Of a DNA stretch of 64,000 bases, positions 23,248 to 34,688 are shown piece after piece. Positions within the stretch are counted from its first letter, which is position 1. Each line of letters starts with the position of its first letter. Under the pieces are notes generated by a model that worked only from the letters and a program-made list of their open reading frames with translations, made no database searches and was not told the origin of the DNA. Origin of the DNA: Cryptomeria japonica (Eukaryota > Streptophyta > Pinopsida > Cupressales > Cupressaceae); contig NC_081413.1 in assembly GCF_030272615.1 (NCBI RefSeq), forward strand, positions 145,304,476 to 145,368,475. The letters are read 5' to 3'. A program made the translations under genes and the position numbers.

Positions 23248-23690
23248 ACGTGTATTATTTGTTTTCAACCACAAAACTGTATATTCTTTATTGATGTAAT
23301 CATTAGTGTTTAATGAGCTTTATTAATATATGTTTATTCTAATCTTTATATAAGAATAAAAAACTATTTAAAATCTCTCTTTTACTCTTAATATATAAAA
23401 ATATAGCAAGCTCATTTCTCAAGTAATTATTACCAAGTAGTAAGTACAACTCTCTTTTAATGATTCTATGGGTGATAATTTTTCAGTCTTTTGGACTGTT
23501 ATGACTTCGTAACATGTGTTGTTTATTTTCAACCACAAAATCATATATTCTTTATTGCTCTATCTTCTCTTTGAATGTACTCCATGAACAAATCTATTCT
23601 AATGATTATATAAATATTAAACCCCTTTCCAAATCCACCTTTTAACTCAAATAATTATTACCAAGAACAAACTCTCATCTCCCCCGTCCA
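23248..23690. repeat. Diverged tandem duplication with TATA-like boxes
   Basis: Two related units begin GTATTATTTGTTTTCAACCACAAAA (23251) and GTTGTTTATTTTCAACCACAAAA (about 23519), about 265 bases apart. Both proceed through CATATATTCTTTATTG, a TTATATAA element (about 23346 and about 23607) and AATAATTATTACCAAG. They look like a duplicated promoter-like segment. No gene was found downstream. Confidence 0.5.
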
Positions 23691-24300
23691 CCCACAAGAT
23701 GTCTTATGAGTGTTGTTGAGGTAAAGAAACAAAATGAAAGAAGAAATAATATCATGGGCTGATAGTGTACATACTTCTGTCGGCAGTCCAATAAGCTCAG
23801 AGACACTCCCTTGTCGTTTCGAACTTGCCTTCCCTGGTTAGCAATGGTGACTGAAAAGACATGTTAAACCCAACCACTGTCACCTGTTTGTGCTGTGACA
23901 ATTGAAAATATTCACTCATCCATTCTTCGTACAAATGGGTGTTGATTATGTAAAAACCTGCCATATATTATTGACACGATTGCACTCACAAAATCATTCG
24001 AGTGAAGAGGACGACATAAAGTGTAGCACGTAATGGAGATACTCATCAATATGTCAATCCAAAAGGCTTTTTATTTTATGCTTTGTTTTCTCAGAAAACT
24101 GTTAACCTGTCCAACCGGAGGCTCTTGGATGCCCAGTACAAATCATAAATGATTTAGAACTTATTCTTGCATGACATATATAAGAGTAGGAAATGTTGTC
24201 TTTTCATGCAATTTAACTCTCAATTCATTTATCCCTAATTCCAGCTCACTGGAAAATAACTTTTATAAAATTATGCAATCATGAGGTCATATGACATAAC
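23691..24300. other. No gene recognised
   Basis: A short minus-strand stretch around 23760-23850 is less AT-rich and open in one frame, but I do not recognise it as an exon. Confidence 0.35.
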
Positions 24301-24414
24301 TCACTCGAGATTTATTATATTCTTCTTTTTACAGACAGAGTTCTATTTTTAAATGACTCACTCGAGATTTATTATATTCTTCTTTTTACAGACACAGTTC
24401 TATTTTTAAATGAC
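24301..24414. repeat. 57-bp tandem duplication
   Basis: Two adjacent copies (24301-24357 and 24358-24414) beginning TCACTCGAGATTTATTATAT differ at one base (CAGACAGAG against CAGACACAG), so the duplication is recent. Confidence 0.9.
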
Positions 24415-26769
24415 TACAAAATGGTTTGTAGGAGTTGGTCTCTTACCGTCCTTTATGAGAGAGAAGTAATGTCTTTTAACTGATGTACTAGATATTTTAG
24501 TCTATCGATATTCAGTTAAAATCTTATTTTTAAATTAGTTGTGTGGGATAGACAATTATTTAGGTATCTACAATTAAGGTGCGTGACTCATTATGCTACA
24601 CATCAAAATAGAGTGTGAAGTATCTTAAAAATGACTTTATAAAGATTTGATCAACACTTAATCTAAAAATCTCTTGTAGTTGAACAAAAAAAATATCATT
24701 TGTTGTTAGTAGAATATTATATTTTTATGTAAAATTGTAGCTTATATGCAATCTAAATGGACCAAAGACCTATGAATAACCATAAATCTTTGTTATCTTT
24801 AATTTTTATATCCAACAACAAATAGACTAATAATTAAACACAAAAAATATTTATTGTTAGTTTAAAAACACATTACTATATAAAATACAATTTTATCCAA
24901 CAAAACTTGGTTGAACACCAAAACCTATAGATGTTCCTTCACTTTTCATGGAAAAATGCAAGGTATTTATTGTGCTCACCTTTTTATATTTGTGATAGGA
25001 CAAATTATTAATATGAAATAATGCAATCCATATGCATTGCCACCCCACTAGTTGTACACATAGAAATAGTATTTTTAGCTTGACAACAATATTTGTTTAA
25101 ATCAAAATCTTATTTTATTAAATGAGTATCTTATTTTATAAATGACACGTTTATAATGGACAAGTCTAATATTTTATTTGAAACAAAAATATATATTTTC
25201 ACCTATTAATGAATGTATTTATGCTTTTTATATATAATATTCATATGTTCTTATGTGTTCAAGTATGGGTCCATTTTGACAAACATTTGGTTGTTTTTTG
25301 ATTTATATGTGAACAATTTATTTACAATAAATAGTATATATATGTGGTAAGATTGGATATTATAAGCACCAGTGGGTGCACAACTATTAGACCCTATACA
25401 ACTATGACCACTCATCCTTAATAATGAGAAGTACAAAATATTCATATTTTGTTATAGTACAAATTATATTCAATCGATTTAACAAAGAATGTTGAAGTTT
25501 TCTTATTTTTATATTAGTTTTATTTATTAAATTATTATATTTAATAATTAATAATTTAATTTTAAATTAATTGTTTTACATTAAATTATAAACATCTAAA
25601 CATCATTATAGTTTTTTTTTTCAAAATAAATGATATTTCTATTAATTGTAATTCCAATTGTGTGCTTTTTTAACCCTTCATGAATCTTTTAGTCTAGGAT
25701 TGCATTACTTTCAAATATAAACACAAAGATTTTTTGGCATAGTAAGATGAGGACTATATCATATGATAAATTATAATGTAATATATAAAAGTATTATATA
25801 ATGTTATAAAAAATAAAAGTGTATATCTTTATTTTTATATTTCATTTTATATAGATTTTTAAAAATACATCATATTATATAAAAATAAAAGGGTGGAGAA
25901 TATCATATTTTAAAGTCTAAGTGAGGCATAATTTTAAACATAAAACAATAAAATCAAGGATGAAAAAGTTGCTAGTAGCAAGAGTTATAGACCCTATAGT
26001 AGTAAGTGAGTCACACTGATCTAGTTTCTACACATTTACAATAACCTTGAAACATTAATAATGATTTTTCAACTCTTAAGAGCTCCATCATGAGCTTCAT
26101 CCTTGTTGGTTTGCACTTCCTCAAATGGCTAATTAACAATCTTGGGAGAATAAATATCTAGAACAAGGAAAAAAAACTTACCACCATTTGTCCATCCAAG
26201 GGCTATTCTATTGTGATGTCAAGAAGAAGTTGAATGCTACTAGGAAGACTAGACTATCCATGAATACAATGACTATGAGCTTTATATTACAGAGTATGAA
26301 ATCCATCATATCAATGCACATTCTAACTTTGACTATATCAATTCCCTTGTAGAGAGGATAAGCCCTTGATGGTAGAAGAAAGGGAGGCTAGTGGCACTCT
26401 AGCAATTTTTTAAGGTGAATTCCTCTAATGGTCAAGAAGCACTTAGAGATGGGCTACTTCAAGTGTAACTTTATTAACTCCCACCTATATCTATAGTAAC
26501 ACAATTAAGCATATCATGAATTTAAAACACATGAAGAAACTAATATCAATAGTGCATATAGACAATAGGAAGAGTTCTCATCTTTCCAATTGCTAACTAA
26601 GCTTTCCACTTTGAAAGCATGTCATATTTGGGTAAATTCAGTAGGAATTTTGGACCAATATCCTAGGAGGACCATATTATAAGAGAAGGGAATCTATCTA
26701 CATGGCTTGCAGAAATCATGGATCTCATTCTAGCCACTTGTAAAATGGAAAGGGGAGAAAGGGGTGTGA
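24415..26769. other. AT-rich non-coding stretch
   Basis: No open frame of note, RNA gene or ordered repeat is visible. Part of 26000-26760 is less AT-rich and may be old transposon sequence, but I cannot identify it. Confidence 0.4.
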
Positions 26770-27394
26770 TGTATAGGGGCTTGCCTAATTCAAACTCTGT
26801 GTTGATGTTCCCACCTCCATAATAGCAATTAGGATGATGATAAAGAATGAATGCTCTTCAGGGAATAGAGGAAAAGAAAATAATAATGATAATGATAAAC
26901 AATGAAAGGATAGATCTTATCGCACAAACATGGAGTCCTTGTTGGATGTATGTTTTCACACAAATCACACACAAGGAGAAGGAAGTGTCTTCCTTAAGAT
27001 TCAACAAAATTTAGTGCATACCACAACAATAATATTGTACATAAAGCATCACACAAATACTTGAGCATATGATTCACTACTTTCATGAAATCTAACTTAA
27101 AGTTGCAGATTGTAGGCTATGGATGGCATGCATTATATCTTGTCTCTTCTTTCCCAACCACTTTATAATGTGCTTGTTCCATTTATAAAGGAGAAATAAG
27201 GTTATTAATATATGAGACCAAACACATATACAAGTAAGCATATTGGAGAGGCCAATCAAGCAATGTCACATTTTTTAACACAACAAGGCCAATATTTGAA
27301 TTTAAAAATTATGGAATGCATGATCTATATGCTAGTGCATCGTTCTAGAGTCTTGGCATAATTTGATCTTAAAGGGATGGGTTGTTAAAGGACT
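26770..27394. repeat. Possible LTR relic related to 21497
   Basis: This begins TGTATAGGGGCTTGCCTAA, like TGTATAGAGGCTTGCTTAA at 21497, with looser similarity over the next 50 or so bases. There is no coding sequence. The right border is unknown. Confidence 0.3.
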
Positions 27395-28125
27395 TGTTGG
27401 GTGAATATTTGTCACCAGCGTACTAATGACAAAATATATATTTCACACACAGCTATGATAAGACAAAGTCTTTCCTCTCAGCAAGGGGAGGTTCCCTATT
27501 GGAATCTTGGGTATTTCAACAACTTATGAAAACAAAATTTGGGTGTAAGCTTAGGGAATGTAATTCTCTTTTTTTAGAATTAATGTATTTTCCCTTCACT
27601 TGATGATATTTCTTACAACTTAATTTTAACAACTAAAGAACTTCTTGACAAAGATTCTTAATATCTAGACAATCATGTAAGATCAAAGTCTTGCGTGAGT
27701 GCAACTACTTTAATCATCACTATTTCAACTTGAATCTCAACGTGTAGCTCAAAGTCTCCAAGATGTGATCAATGATTCCTAAAACTACAATTAATTGGCA
27801 ACAATACAAAGCCTCCTATGTAAACACTTAATTGTCAAAAAATTTCCCGAATATGTAGATAGCACAAAGTCTATTTACACAATTAGAAAGCTCTTTCATT
27901 AACATTAACAATTTCACCAAAAAGATTCAAGTGCATAAGAAATGATTATGAGAACTAAATAATCACAATCTTCGGCCCAAGACAAAGTTTGGAAACTAGT
28001 GGATTGCTATCTTTATTTCCTTGAATCAACTTTTACATCAAAAAGCACAAAGTCTTAGTTGAGACAAAAATTTGGCAGAGTTTTGCTAAGCATAATAAAA
28101 GATAAATATGTACAAATGAGGTCCT
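27395..28125 (-). repeat. Element E R/U5-like LTR part
   Basis: On the minus strand this follows a TATA box and runs about 730 bases to a terminal CCAACA at 27395, matching the plan of the element G LTR (TATA, about 835 bases, CCAACA). It contains seven CAAAGTCT-like octamers at 27474, 27684, 27750, 27806, 27865, 27983 and 28048. I found no primer site beside it, so it would be a 3' or solo LTR. This is an inference. Confidence 0.45.
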
Positions 28126-28134
28126 CCTTATATA
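28126..28134 (-). promoter_or_regulatory. TATA box of element E
   Basis: Minus-strand TATATAAGG lies in a GC-richer setting. The stop codon TAA of the element E frame lies inside this box. Confidence 0.5.
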
Positions 28135-29310
28135 GGAAAAGAGTGGAGAAAAATGTGGGCACAATTGACTAATTCAACTACACAGTCCCACTTGACTACA
28201 ACTACTACATAAAATGAAAATGCAACTGCAAGAAAATTTGCAATAACTAAGAATGCAACTACTTGAAAAGATAGTGTTGATTGGGACACTTTATTCATCT
28301 TTCTCCTCCTCATTGGATTTTTGGAATTCCTCGAACTTAGCCAAAACAACTTCCATCTTGGCTTATCCGACATTGTGGTAGAACTAGTGATGATGTGAAC
28401 CCGGGAAACTATATCTCCAACTTTCACATATCTCTTCCTTCCATCTTTCAACATTGATGTAAGAACTTCAAAACTAACTTGTATTTTGAGCAACTTATCA
28501 AATGCACTCAATGTGAAATCTTGTTTTGTACAGTGATCTATTAGGGAAATAATTTCTTGTATGATGGTGTCACTTGTCACAAGCTTTTGATTATCATCAT
28601 ATAAATAACAAGGAATCTCAACTATCCTTGTTGAAATATGGTCAATCTCATCATCACCTTCTTTCTTTTCCCAATCCAACTCCATAATCATTGACATTAT
28701 TATTTCCTTTTTATGAGATAATAATGACAGAGTTTGGATGTATTTCTCTCTTGTCAAAATTACCTTGTTTTCTACGAGGATGTCAATTCTGAAATCCTTC
28801 ATTTTACCCCGAAGAGTTATGCTCTTTTCAATATCTTCGACCTCTTGAGATAAAGAAGTTTTGACACCTTGCATTTGACTTTTAACAACCCCAACGTCAT
28901 TCAACAACTTAATTGTTGAATCTAGAAGATGAGAGCCCTCTGATTTCAAATGGGCAATACATTCATCCACTACTCGGCCCTTGATGCCCACCTATTCCAC
29001 ATTTTTTTAGAGCCTCAGTATCAATTGTGGAAACAATTGGCTCAACCTCTTGAGAAGATTGTGTGACTTTGAGAAGAACACTGGTCAATTGCTCACATTT
29101 CTGCTTCCATTCATTATTTTCATCTCTTTCTTCATCAAACCTTCACACAAGAGAATTGAAAGCAGTTTGAGAGTATAACTTGACACTCTCATGTGTCTCC
29201 ACTCCAAGTTCTACAGTTTGCATAGTATAACCTTCAAGTTGAATATTATCCTTGTTCTTATCTGAAGATGGCACCATGACCTCAGCATATTTTCTTGTTG
29301 TGGTAGGATC
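28128..29310 (-). pseudogene. Element E reading frame, C-terminal part (decayed)
   Basis: I do not recognise this protein. From the insertion point of F at 29310 it reads DPTTTRKYAEVM, then a helical Glu/Lys/Leu/Gln-rich region. A stop lies near 29149, a shift at the T7 run 29002-29008 and a stop just after it (near 28990), then a frame of 287 codons to the TAA at 28128. The last 40 or so codons are hydrophobic and may be beyond the original end. No RT, protease or integrase motif is seen. It joins in register with 62985-64000 when the inserted DNA and one GGATC are removed. It lies directly upstream of a TATA box, as the element G U3 frame does. Confidence 0.55.
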
Positions 29311-29776
29311 TGTAGACACTTACATTTAATTATTTTAATTAATTTAACTCTCCCACGTAGTTAATCTATTTAATTATGATTAATCCTTATTCTTCTCAAT
29401 ATTAATTAAATTTAATCTAATTAATATTGTCACTATAGTCCAATGATTGATTTATTTAATAAATCAATTTACCTTTATTCTTCTAAGGTATCCAAAATTA
29501 ATTCTTCCTAAATCCCCACTTTAATTAATTAATCTCAATTAATTAATTAACCCTTGTGATTCCTACAAATCACCTTTTCCTAATCCATCATTAACCTAAT
29601 TAACCCTCCTACAAATCCCACTTGCTCTAATCCCACCTAATCCCTCTTCTAATCTCTCTTATAATGGGTTGCTAGAGGCTAATCCCCATGATTATCCACA
29701 AAGTCAACTCCTTGTCCCCTCACTCAACCACTTTCCTTAAATGCTCTTTTCCCAGGTGAATGTGAGATTTTCAAAA
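29311..29776. repeat. Solo LTR F, left part
   Basis: This begins TGTAGACACTTACA after GGATC (29306-29310) and is rich in TTAATTAA. It is cut by Copia-B at 29777. Its right part is 62280-62979. It has no coding sequence. Confidence 0.6.
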
Positions 29777-30833
29777 TGTTGGTATTTCAGTATAGTTTTG
29801 TCATTGATGTCAACACCTACTAAAACACTAGCACTTTGGAGATCCAGCAACATTCACCGGCAAGCAAGTAACTATTGCACAGTTACTGGTATATGGTTCA
29901 CCGGTAGGATATAATGATCAGCGACACTTGGAATGATATGGAAGACACTTGGTAATATCGAAGACATTGTGTGGACATCTTATCTTAATGAATTAAATCA
30001 TTGGTATATTCATATTTACATATTTGCTTTTACTGGCAAATAGGTCTAGGGTTACACCAACAAGTTTATCTTTTCCAGATTAGCATGGCACACTATGGAG
30101 ATGATTAATTATTGTTGTAAATGCATTAAGCCGACATGTTCAATCGGTTATTGCATATGATATTATATTGTTTGTAAAATGTTTTTATTGTAATATCTTG
30201 TAGAGACGACCTACTAAAATTGGTCTTAGGTTATGGTATAAATATAAGATCTTATTTGTAAGATCAAATGTGGAATGCGAAAAAGAATTGTGTGAAGGTA
30301 TATGCGAGATTAAGCAATGCAATACACACAGACATCATTTGAAGGTGAAGATAGGTTTTTGTGGAAGCATATCAACATTATACCAGTACTAAATCCAGCA
30401 TATGAAGATGCTATTTTTGTGTAGTACATTCTTATTAGATTTAACCATCCAACTATAGTCAGTGTGACTCCTATTTTGTGATTGAGCAGTGAGCTCTAGG
30501 CTGTTGGCCTTTTTGCATGTGCAAACCCCAATTATGTACACTTACTATCTACAGTAGTATCATATGATTGTGGGTAAGGTTTCCCACTGTGGTTTTTCCC
30601 CTTACAGGGTTTCCATGTACAAATATTGGTGTTATGTGTTGTGAATGACTTTGTGTTTATGTTTCATGCACTAATCTTTACCGGTATAGCAATTAACTGT
30701 TAAAACTATCTACTGGCATACTTAACTAGTTTACCGGTATTAAGCATTAAGTTGGTTAATTTGTTTTTGGTTTGAATTTACTTGACAATTGATTCACCCC
30801 CCCCCCCCTCTCAGTTGTCTCCAGGACCTAACA
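29777..30833 (+). repeat. Copia-B 5' LTR
   Basis: The LTR has a TATAAATA box near 30236, several CCGGT motifs and a C12 run (about 30797-30808) within TGATTCACC...CTCTCAG near the 3' end. Confidence 0.9.
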
Positions 30834-30835
30834 AT

Positions 30836-30847
30836 TGGTATTAGAGC
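30836..30847 (+). other. Copia-B primer-binding site
   Basis: TGGTATTAGAGC lies two bases after the LTR, initiator-Met type, identical to that of Copia-C. Confidence 0.85.
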
Positions 30848-30889
30848 TTAGTCCTCTTTTGCAGAAGTTTAACAGCTTGAGGAGATCCA

Positions 30890-31980
30890 ATGTCTACTAA
30901 CTATTTCAGGAAGGACAGTCTTAAACTTGATGGAACCAACTATGGCATATGGAAGATCAGAATGGAGACACATCTAAATTGCATTGGAAAAGACATCTGG
31001 GAAGTTACAAAGAATGGTTATACTGTTGCTATACCTGGTCAGCCTAGTCCAGCTAACTTGACTAAAGATGAAGAAAATGATTGCAAAGCAAGAGAAGCAC
31101 TTTTGAGTGCATTATCAGATCAACAAATCATGGGACTATCAGATATGTCTACTGCTAAATCTATTTGGGATCATTTGGAAACACTGAATGAAGGAGATTC
31201 CATAGTCAAAATTGAAAAACTTGAAAGCTTCTGAGTCAGGTATGAACATCTGAAAATGGAAGAAGATGAAATGATTTCTGCTTTTATGGAAAGAGTAAAT
31301 GAAGTTGTTTTGGGTATTAAATGTTGTGGAGGAACCTTAAGTGAGGATGAAATTATTTCAAAAGTTTTAAGAGGATTTCCACTGGCATATAAATTGAAGG
31401 TTACTGCTATAAATGAGTTGAGAACAATGCCTAATACATCAGTTACTAGGGATACATTGATTGGGAAACTTTTAGCTTTTGAAATTGAAGAATTTGGTCC
31501 TGTTGCTACTATTAAGACAGATTTAGCCTTTAGAGCATCAACATTATCTGCTCCATCATTTGAAAAATCTGATTGGAAAGCCTTTTATGCAAGAGAACTT
31601 GAAGAAAGTAGGAAAGAAAATGAAGAACTTGAAAAACTTGAAGTACTATTTGCAAGGAAAATGCCTAAAGGTCCAGTTGGAAGTAAGTATGAAGGTAAAG
31701 CACCCTTTAAATGTTTTTTCTACAATAAGATTGGTCATATGGCTTCAAGATGCCCTAATAGACATGCTAGACTAAGAGAAGAAGCTAGAAGAACATACAA
31801 GCCTAACCCAAAATATAAGAGATACAGATTTAAGAAGAACAAAGACAAATCTTGTTACATTGTCGATGAAGGTGTGAATAATGATTCTGATGAGGATCCG
31901 ACAGACAATGGATGGGTTTTTGTTGCTATAACAGAAGATCAACTGACACCTACTGCTCAACCGGTAGAACAAGCCCTAGA
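30890..31980 (+). pseudogene. Copia-B Gag
   Basis: From the ATG at 30890 (MSTNYFRKDSLKLDGTNYGIWK), a typical copia Gag N-terminus with the TNY..WK motif is followed by the UBN2-like helical region. One TGA at 31232-31234 interrupts an otherwise single frame. The zinc knuckle (about 31710-31752) reads CFFYNKIGHMASRC: the second Cys is Tyr, so metal binding should be lost. A basic and then acidic tail leads into the protease. Confidence 0.85.
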
Positions 31981-33753
31981 AGCTAAAGTTGAAGTAAAGG
32001 ATGAATGGGTCATTGACTCAGGATGCTCACATCATATGACAGGAGACAAAGGTAAATTCTTGAATTTTCAAGAATACAATGGAGGCTTAGTAAGAGTTGG
32101 AGATGACAAAGCCTATTCAATCAAAGGTAAGGGTACAATATCTCTTGATGGTAAGCATAACACTGACAATGTCTACTATATTGAAGGATTAAAGCATAAT
32201 CTTTTAAGTGTTGGTCAATTAGTTGAGAAAGGATTTCAGTTACAATTTAAAAATGGAAAATGCAAAATCATGAATAGAACTGGTTTAGAAATTGCAACCG
32301 GTAATCAGACTAGAGGTAATATCTTTCATTTGAATAATAGTGAAAAGGCATGCTTAATTGCACATATAGATGAAAGTTGGTTATGGCATAAGAGACTCTG
32401 TCATGTAAACTTTGATTGCATGGTAAATATCAGTACTACTAAGGTAGTTAGAGATCTACCTAGTATTGTCAAACCTCAGAATACAGTATGTAAGGAATGT
32501 CAATTTGGAAAACAAGTTAGAGCTGGTTTCAAAAGTATTCCAGAAAAATCCAATAATGCTCTTGATTTGATTCACACTGATTTATGTGGTCCAGCTAGAA
32601 CTAAAAGCTTACAAGGTGATAGATATTTCATGCTAATCATTGATGACTACTCTAGAATGTGTTGGGTTACTTTTCTTAGAGAAAAATCAGAAGCACTTGG
32701 AAAGTTCAAACTGTTCAAAGCAATGGTTGGAAATGAAACCGCTAAGAAAATCAAATGTTTAAGATTAGATCAAGGAGGAGAATTCACATCTAAGGATTTT
32801 AATACATTCTGTGAAGTGAATGGAATCAGAAAAAAACTATTAGCACCTAGGACACCATAGCAGAATGGAGTTGTTGAAAGGAAAAACATAACTATCTTGG
32901 ATGTAGCAAGAAGTATGTTATCAGAAGCAAATTTATCACATGTTTATTGGAGAGAAGCAGTCAGTACAACGGTCTATACATTCAACAAAGTTCACATCAA
33001 AGGTGAAACCGGTAAGACCCCTCATGAACTATGGTTTGGTAATACTCCTACTCTTAAGTATTTCAGAATTTTTGGAAGTAAATGTTATATTAGAAGAGAT
33101 GAGTATATTGGAAAATTTGATCCTAGAAGTGATGAAGGAATATTTCTTGGTTATTCATCTAAGAGAAAAGCATATAGATGTTTTAACAAGAGATTGCAGA
33201 AAATTGTTGAGAGTACAAATGTAAAGATTGATGAACATTTCAGAGGAACTTCAAGGTATATAGACTCTGAACCAGCAACATAAAGTTTGACAAATGAACC
33301 TACACTAAAGCCATGGTATAGAATGAAGATCCAATTACCCCGATACCATCTGAGGATTCCACAATAATTAAACAACAACAACAAACAAAGACACCCCGGT
33401 ATGTAAGATTGAATCATTCTGAAGATCAGATAATTGGAAACAAATTTAAAGGAGTTATGACAAGAGGAAGATTGGCAAATGAAGAGGTATGTCTTATTTA
33501 TCAAATTGAACCATCATCTGTTAATGAGGCATGTGAAGATAAATTTTGGATTAAAGCTATGGAAGAAGAATTAGAACAAATTGAGAAAAATAACACTTGG
33601 ACATTAGTTCCCCAGCCTAAGGATAAAAATGTAATTGGAACCAAATGGGTATTCAAAAAAACACTTAATGAAGATGGTAAGGTTGTCAAAAATAAAGCAA
33701 GACTAGTGTTTAAGGGATATTCTCAGAAGGAAGGAGTTTATTACAATGAAACC
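31981..33753 (+). pseudogene. Copia-B protease, integrase and start of RT
   Basis: The protease site WVIDSGCSHHMTGD is near 32005. LWHKRLCHVNFD lies near 32380 and CKECQFGK near 32493. The integrase core has HTDLCGP near 32575, LDQGGEF near 32765 and VVERKN near 32870. A TAG at 32858-32860 stands at the same codon as a stop in Copia-C. The integrase continues to a stop at 33281; a shift before 33409 leads to the RT N-terminus (WIKAMEEELEQIEKNNTW, NVIGTKWVF) and stops at the G insertion after YNET. Confidence 0.88.
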
Positions 33754-34588
33754 TGTTGGTCTCAAAATTTAATTCCCTTCAATGTCCTTAAGATAATATG
33801 GTCTAAACTGGGTGCAGAGAAAACATCAAAGATAAGGAAATTCCAGAGACAACATATGACAAGGTTTGATTTAAACCTTCTACACTTCGGGCTTCCTTAG
33901 AGCCCAGGTGGGTATACCTTTGTGAATTAACTTCACACTTTTAAACAATAAACCCACAGCAAACCAGTCCAGAAAACCAGTGGATTCATTCACCTTGAAA
34001 TCAACTGAAAACAATGAATAGAAATTGTATTTAACTTCAGCATTTTGATCAACAAAGTATGCAATAAACAACCTCGATTAACACCAGTGCCTTATCCAAG
34101 GTCACAAAGTCACTTAAATTCAAATAAAACTTCTAAAACAATATATCCTTATGCTTCCCGTCGGCTTGGTTTCCACTAATCTTGATATATGCCTGGCACA
34201 TACAAGAATTCAATCATTCTAGACTAAGCTATAGTCCTCAAAATTCAAAGTTCCTTCCAAAGAATTTACTGGTATAAGTGATCCCGCGTATTTAATTCCC
34301 CTCCTAAAGAGAAAAGCTAACAAACACTTATACTGAGATTGCTTTGCAATTCCATTCAAACTAAATAACCCTGGATTATTCAGAATAAAGACAGTAAATA
34401 AATTTGTGAACAAACGTGAAGACAACACATAACTTTTACTCAGAACCGATGGCCTGTATATTGATATTCATTTCAAAAAGTATTAAAATGAATTCTGATT
34501 CTCCATTAGACTTAGAAAAGATCAAATAAATTTCTGCAGCGTTTTCTTACAAAATTTTGTGATCCCCCCTCCTCTAGTCCTGGTATCC

Positions 34589-34595
34589 ATTTATA
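34589..34595 (-). promoter_or_regulatory. Element G LTR TATA box (3' LTR copy)
   Basis: Minus-strand TATAAAT, followed by GGATACC and a purine-rich stretch. It marks the likely U3/R boundary and lies about 94 bases after the U3 frame ends. The copy in the other LTR is at 48042-48048. Confidence 0.65.
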
Positions 34596-34688
34596 ACAAC
34601 ATGGATGCACAAAGCTTCGGACTTCTCGAGGAAAGTTTGTTACAATTATTTCCAAAATTGATGTCGTTACAATTTTTGCGTAAAGCAG

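Noticed and set aside
23760-23850. Possible minus-strand exon
   Set aside because: Short open stretch with no recognised protein and no clear splice or start signals.
28128-29310. Element E frame considered as a host exon
   Set aside because: No splice sites or known domain seen; decay, adjacent TATA and LTR-like sequence fit a transposon better. Not fully excluded.
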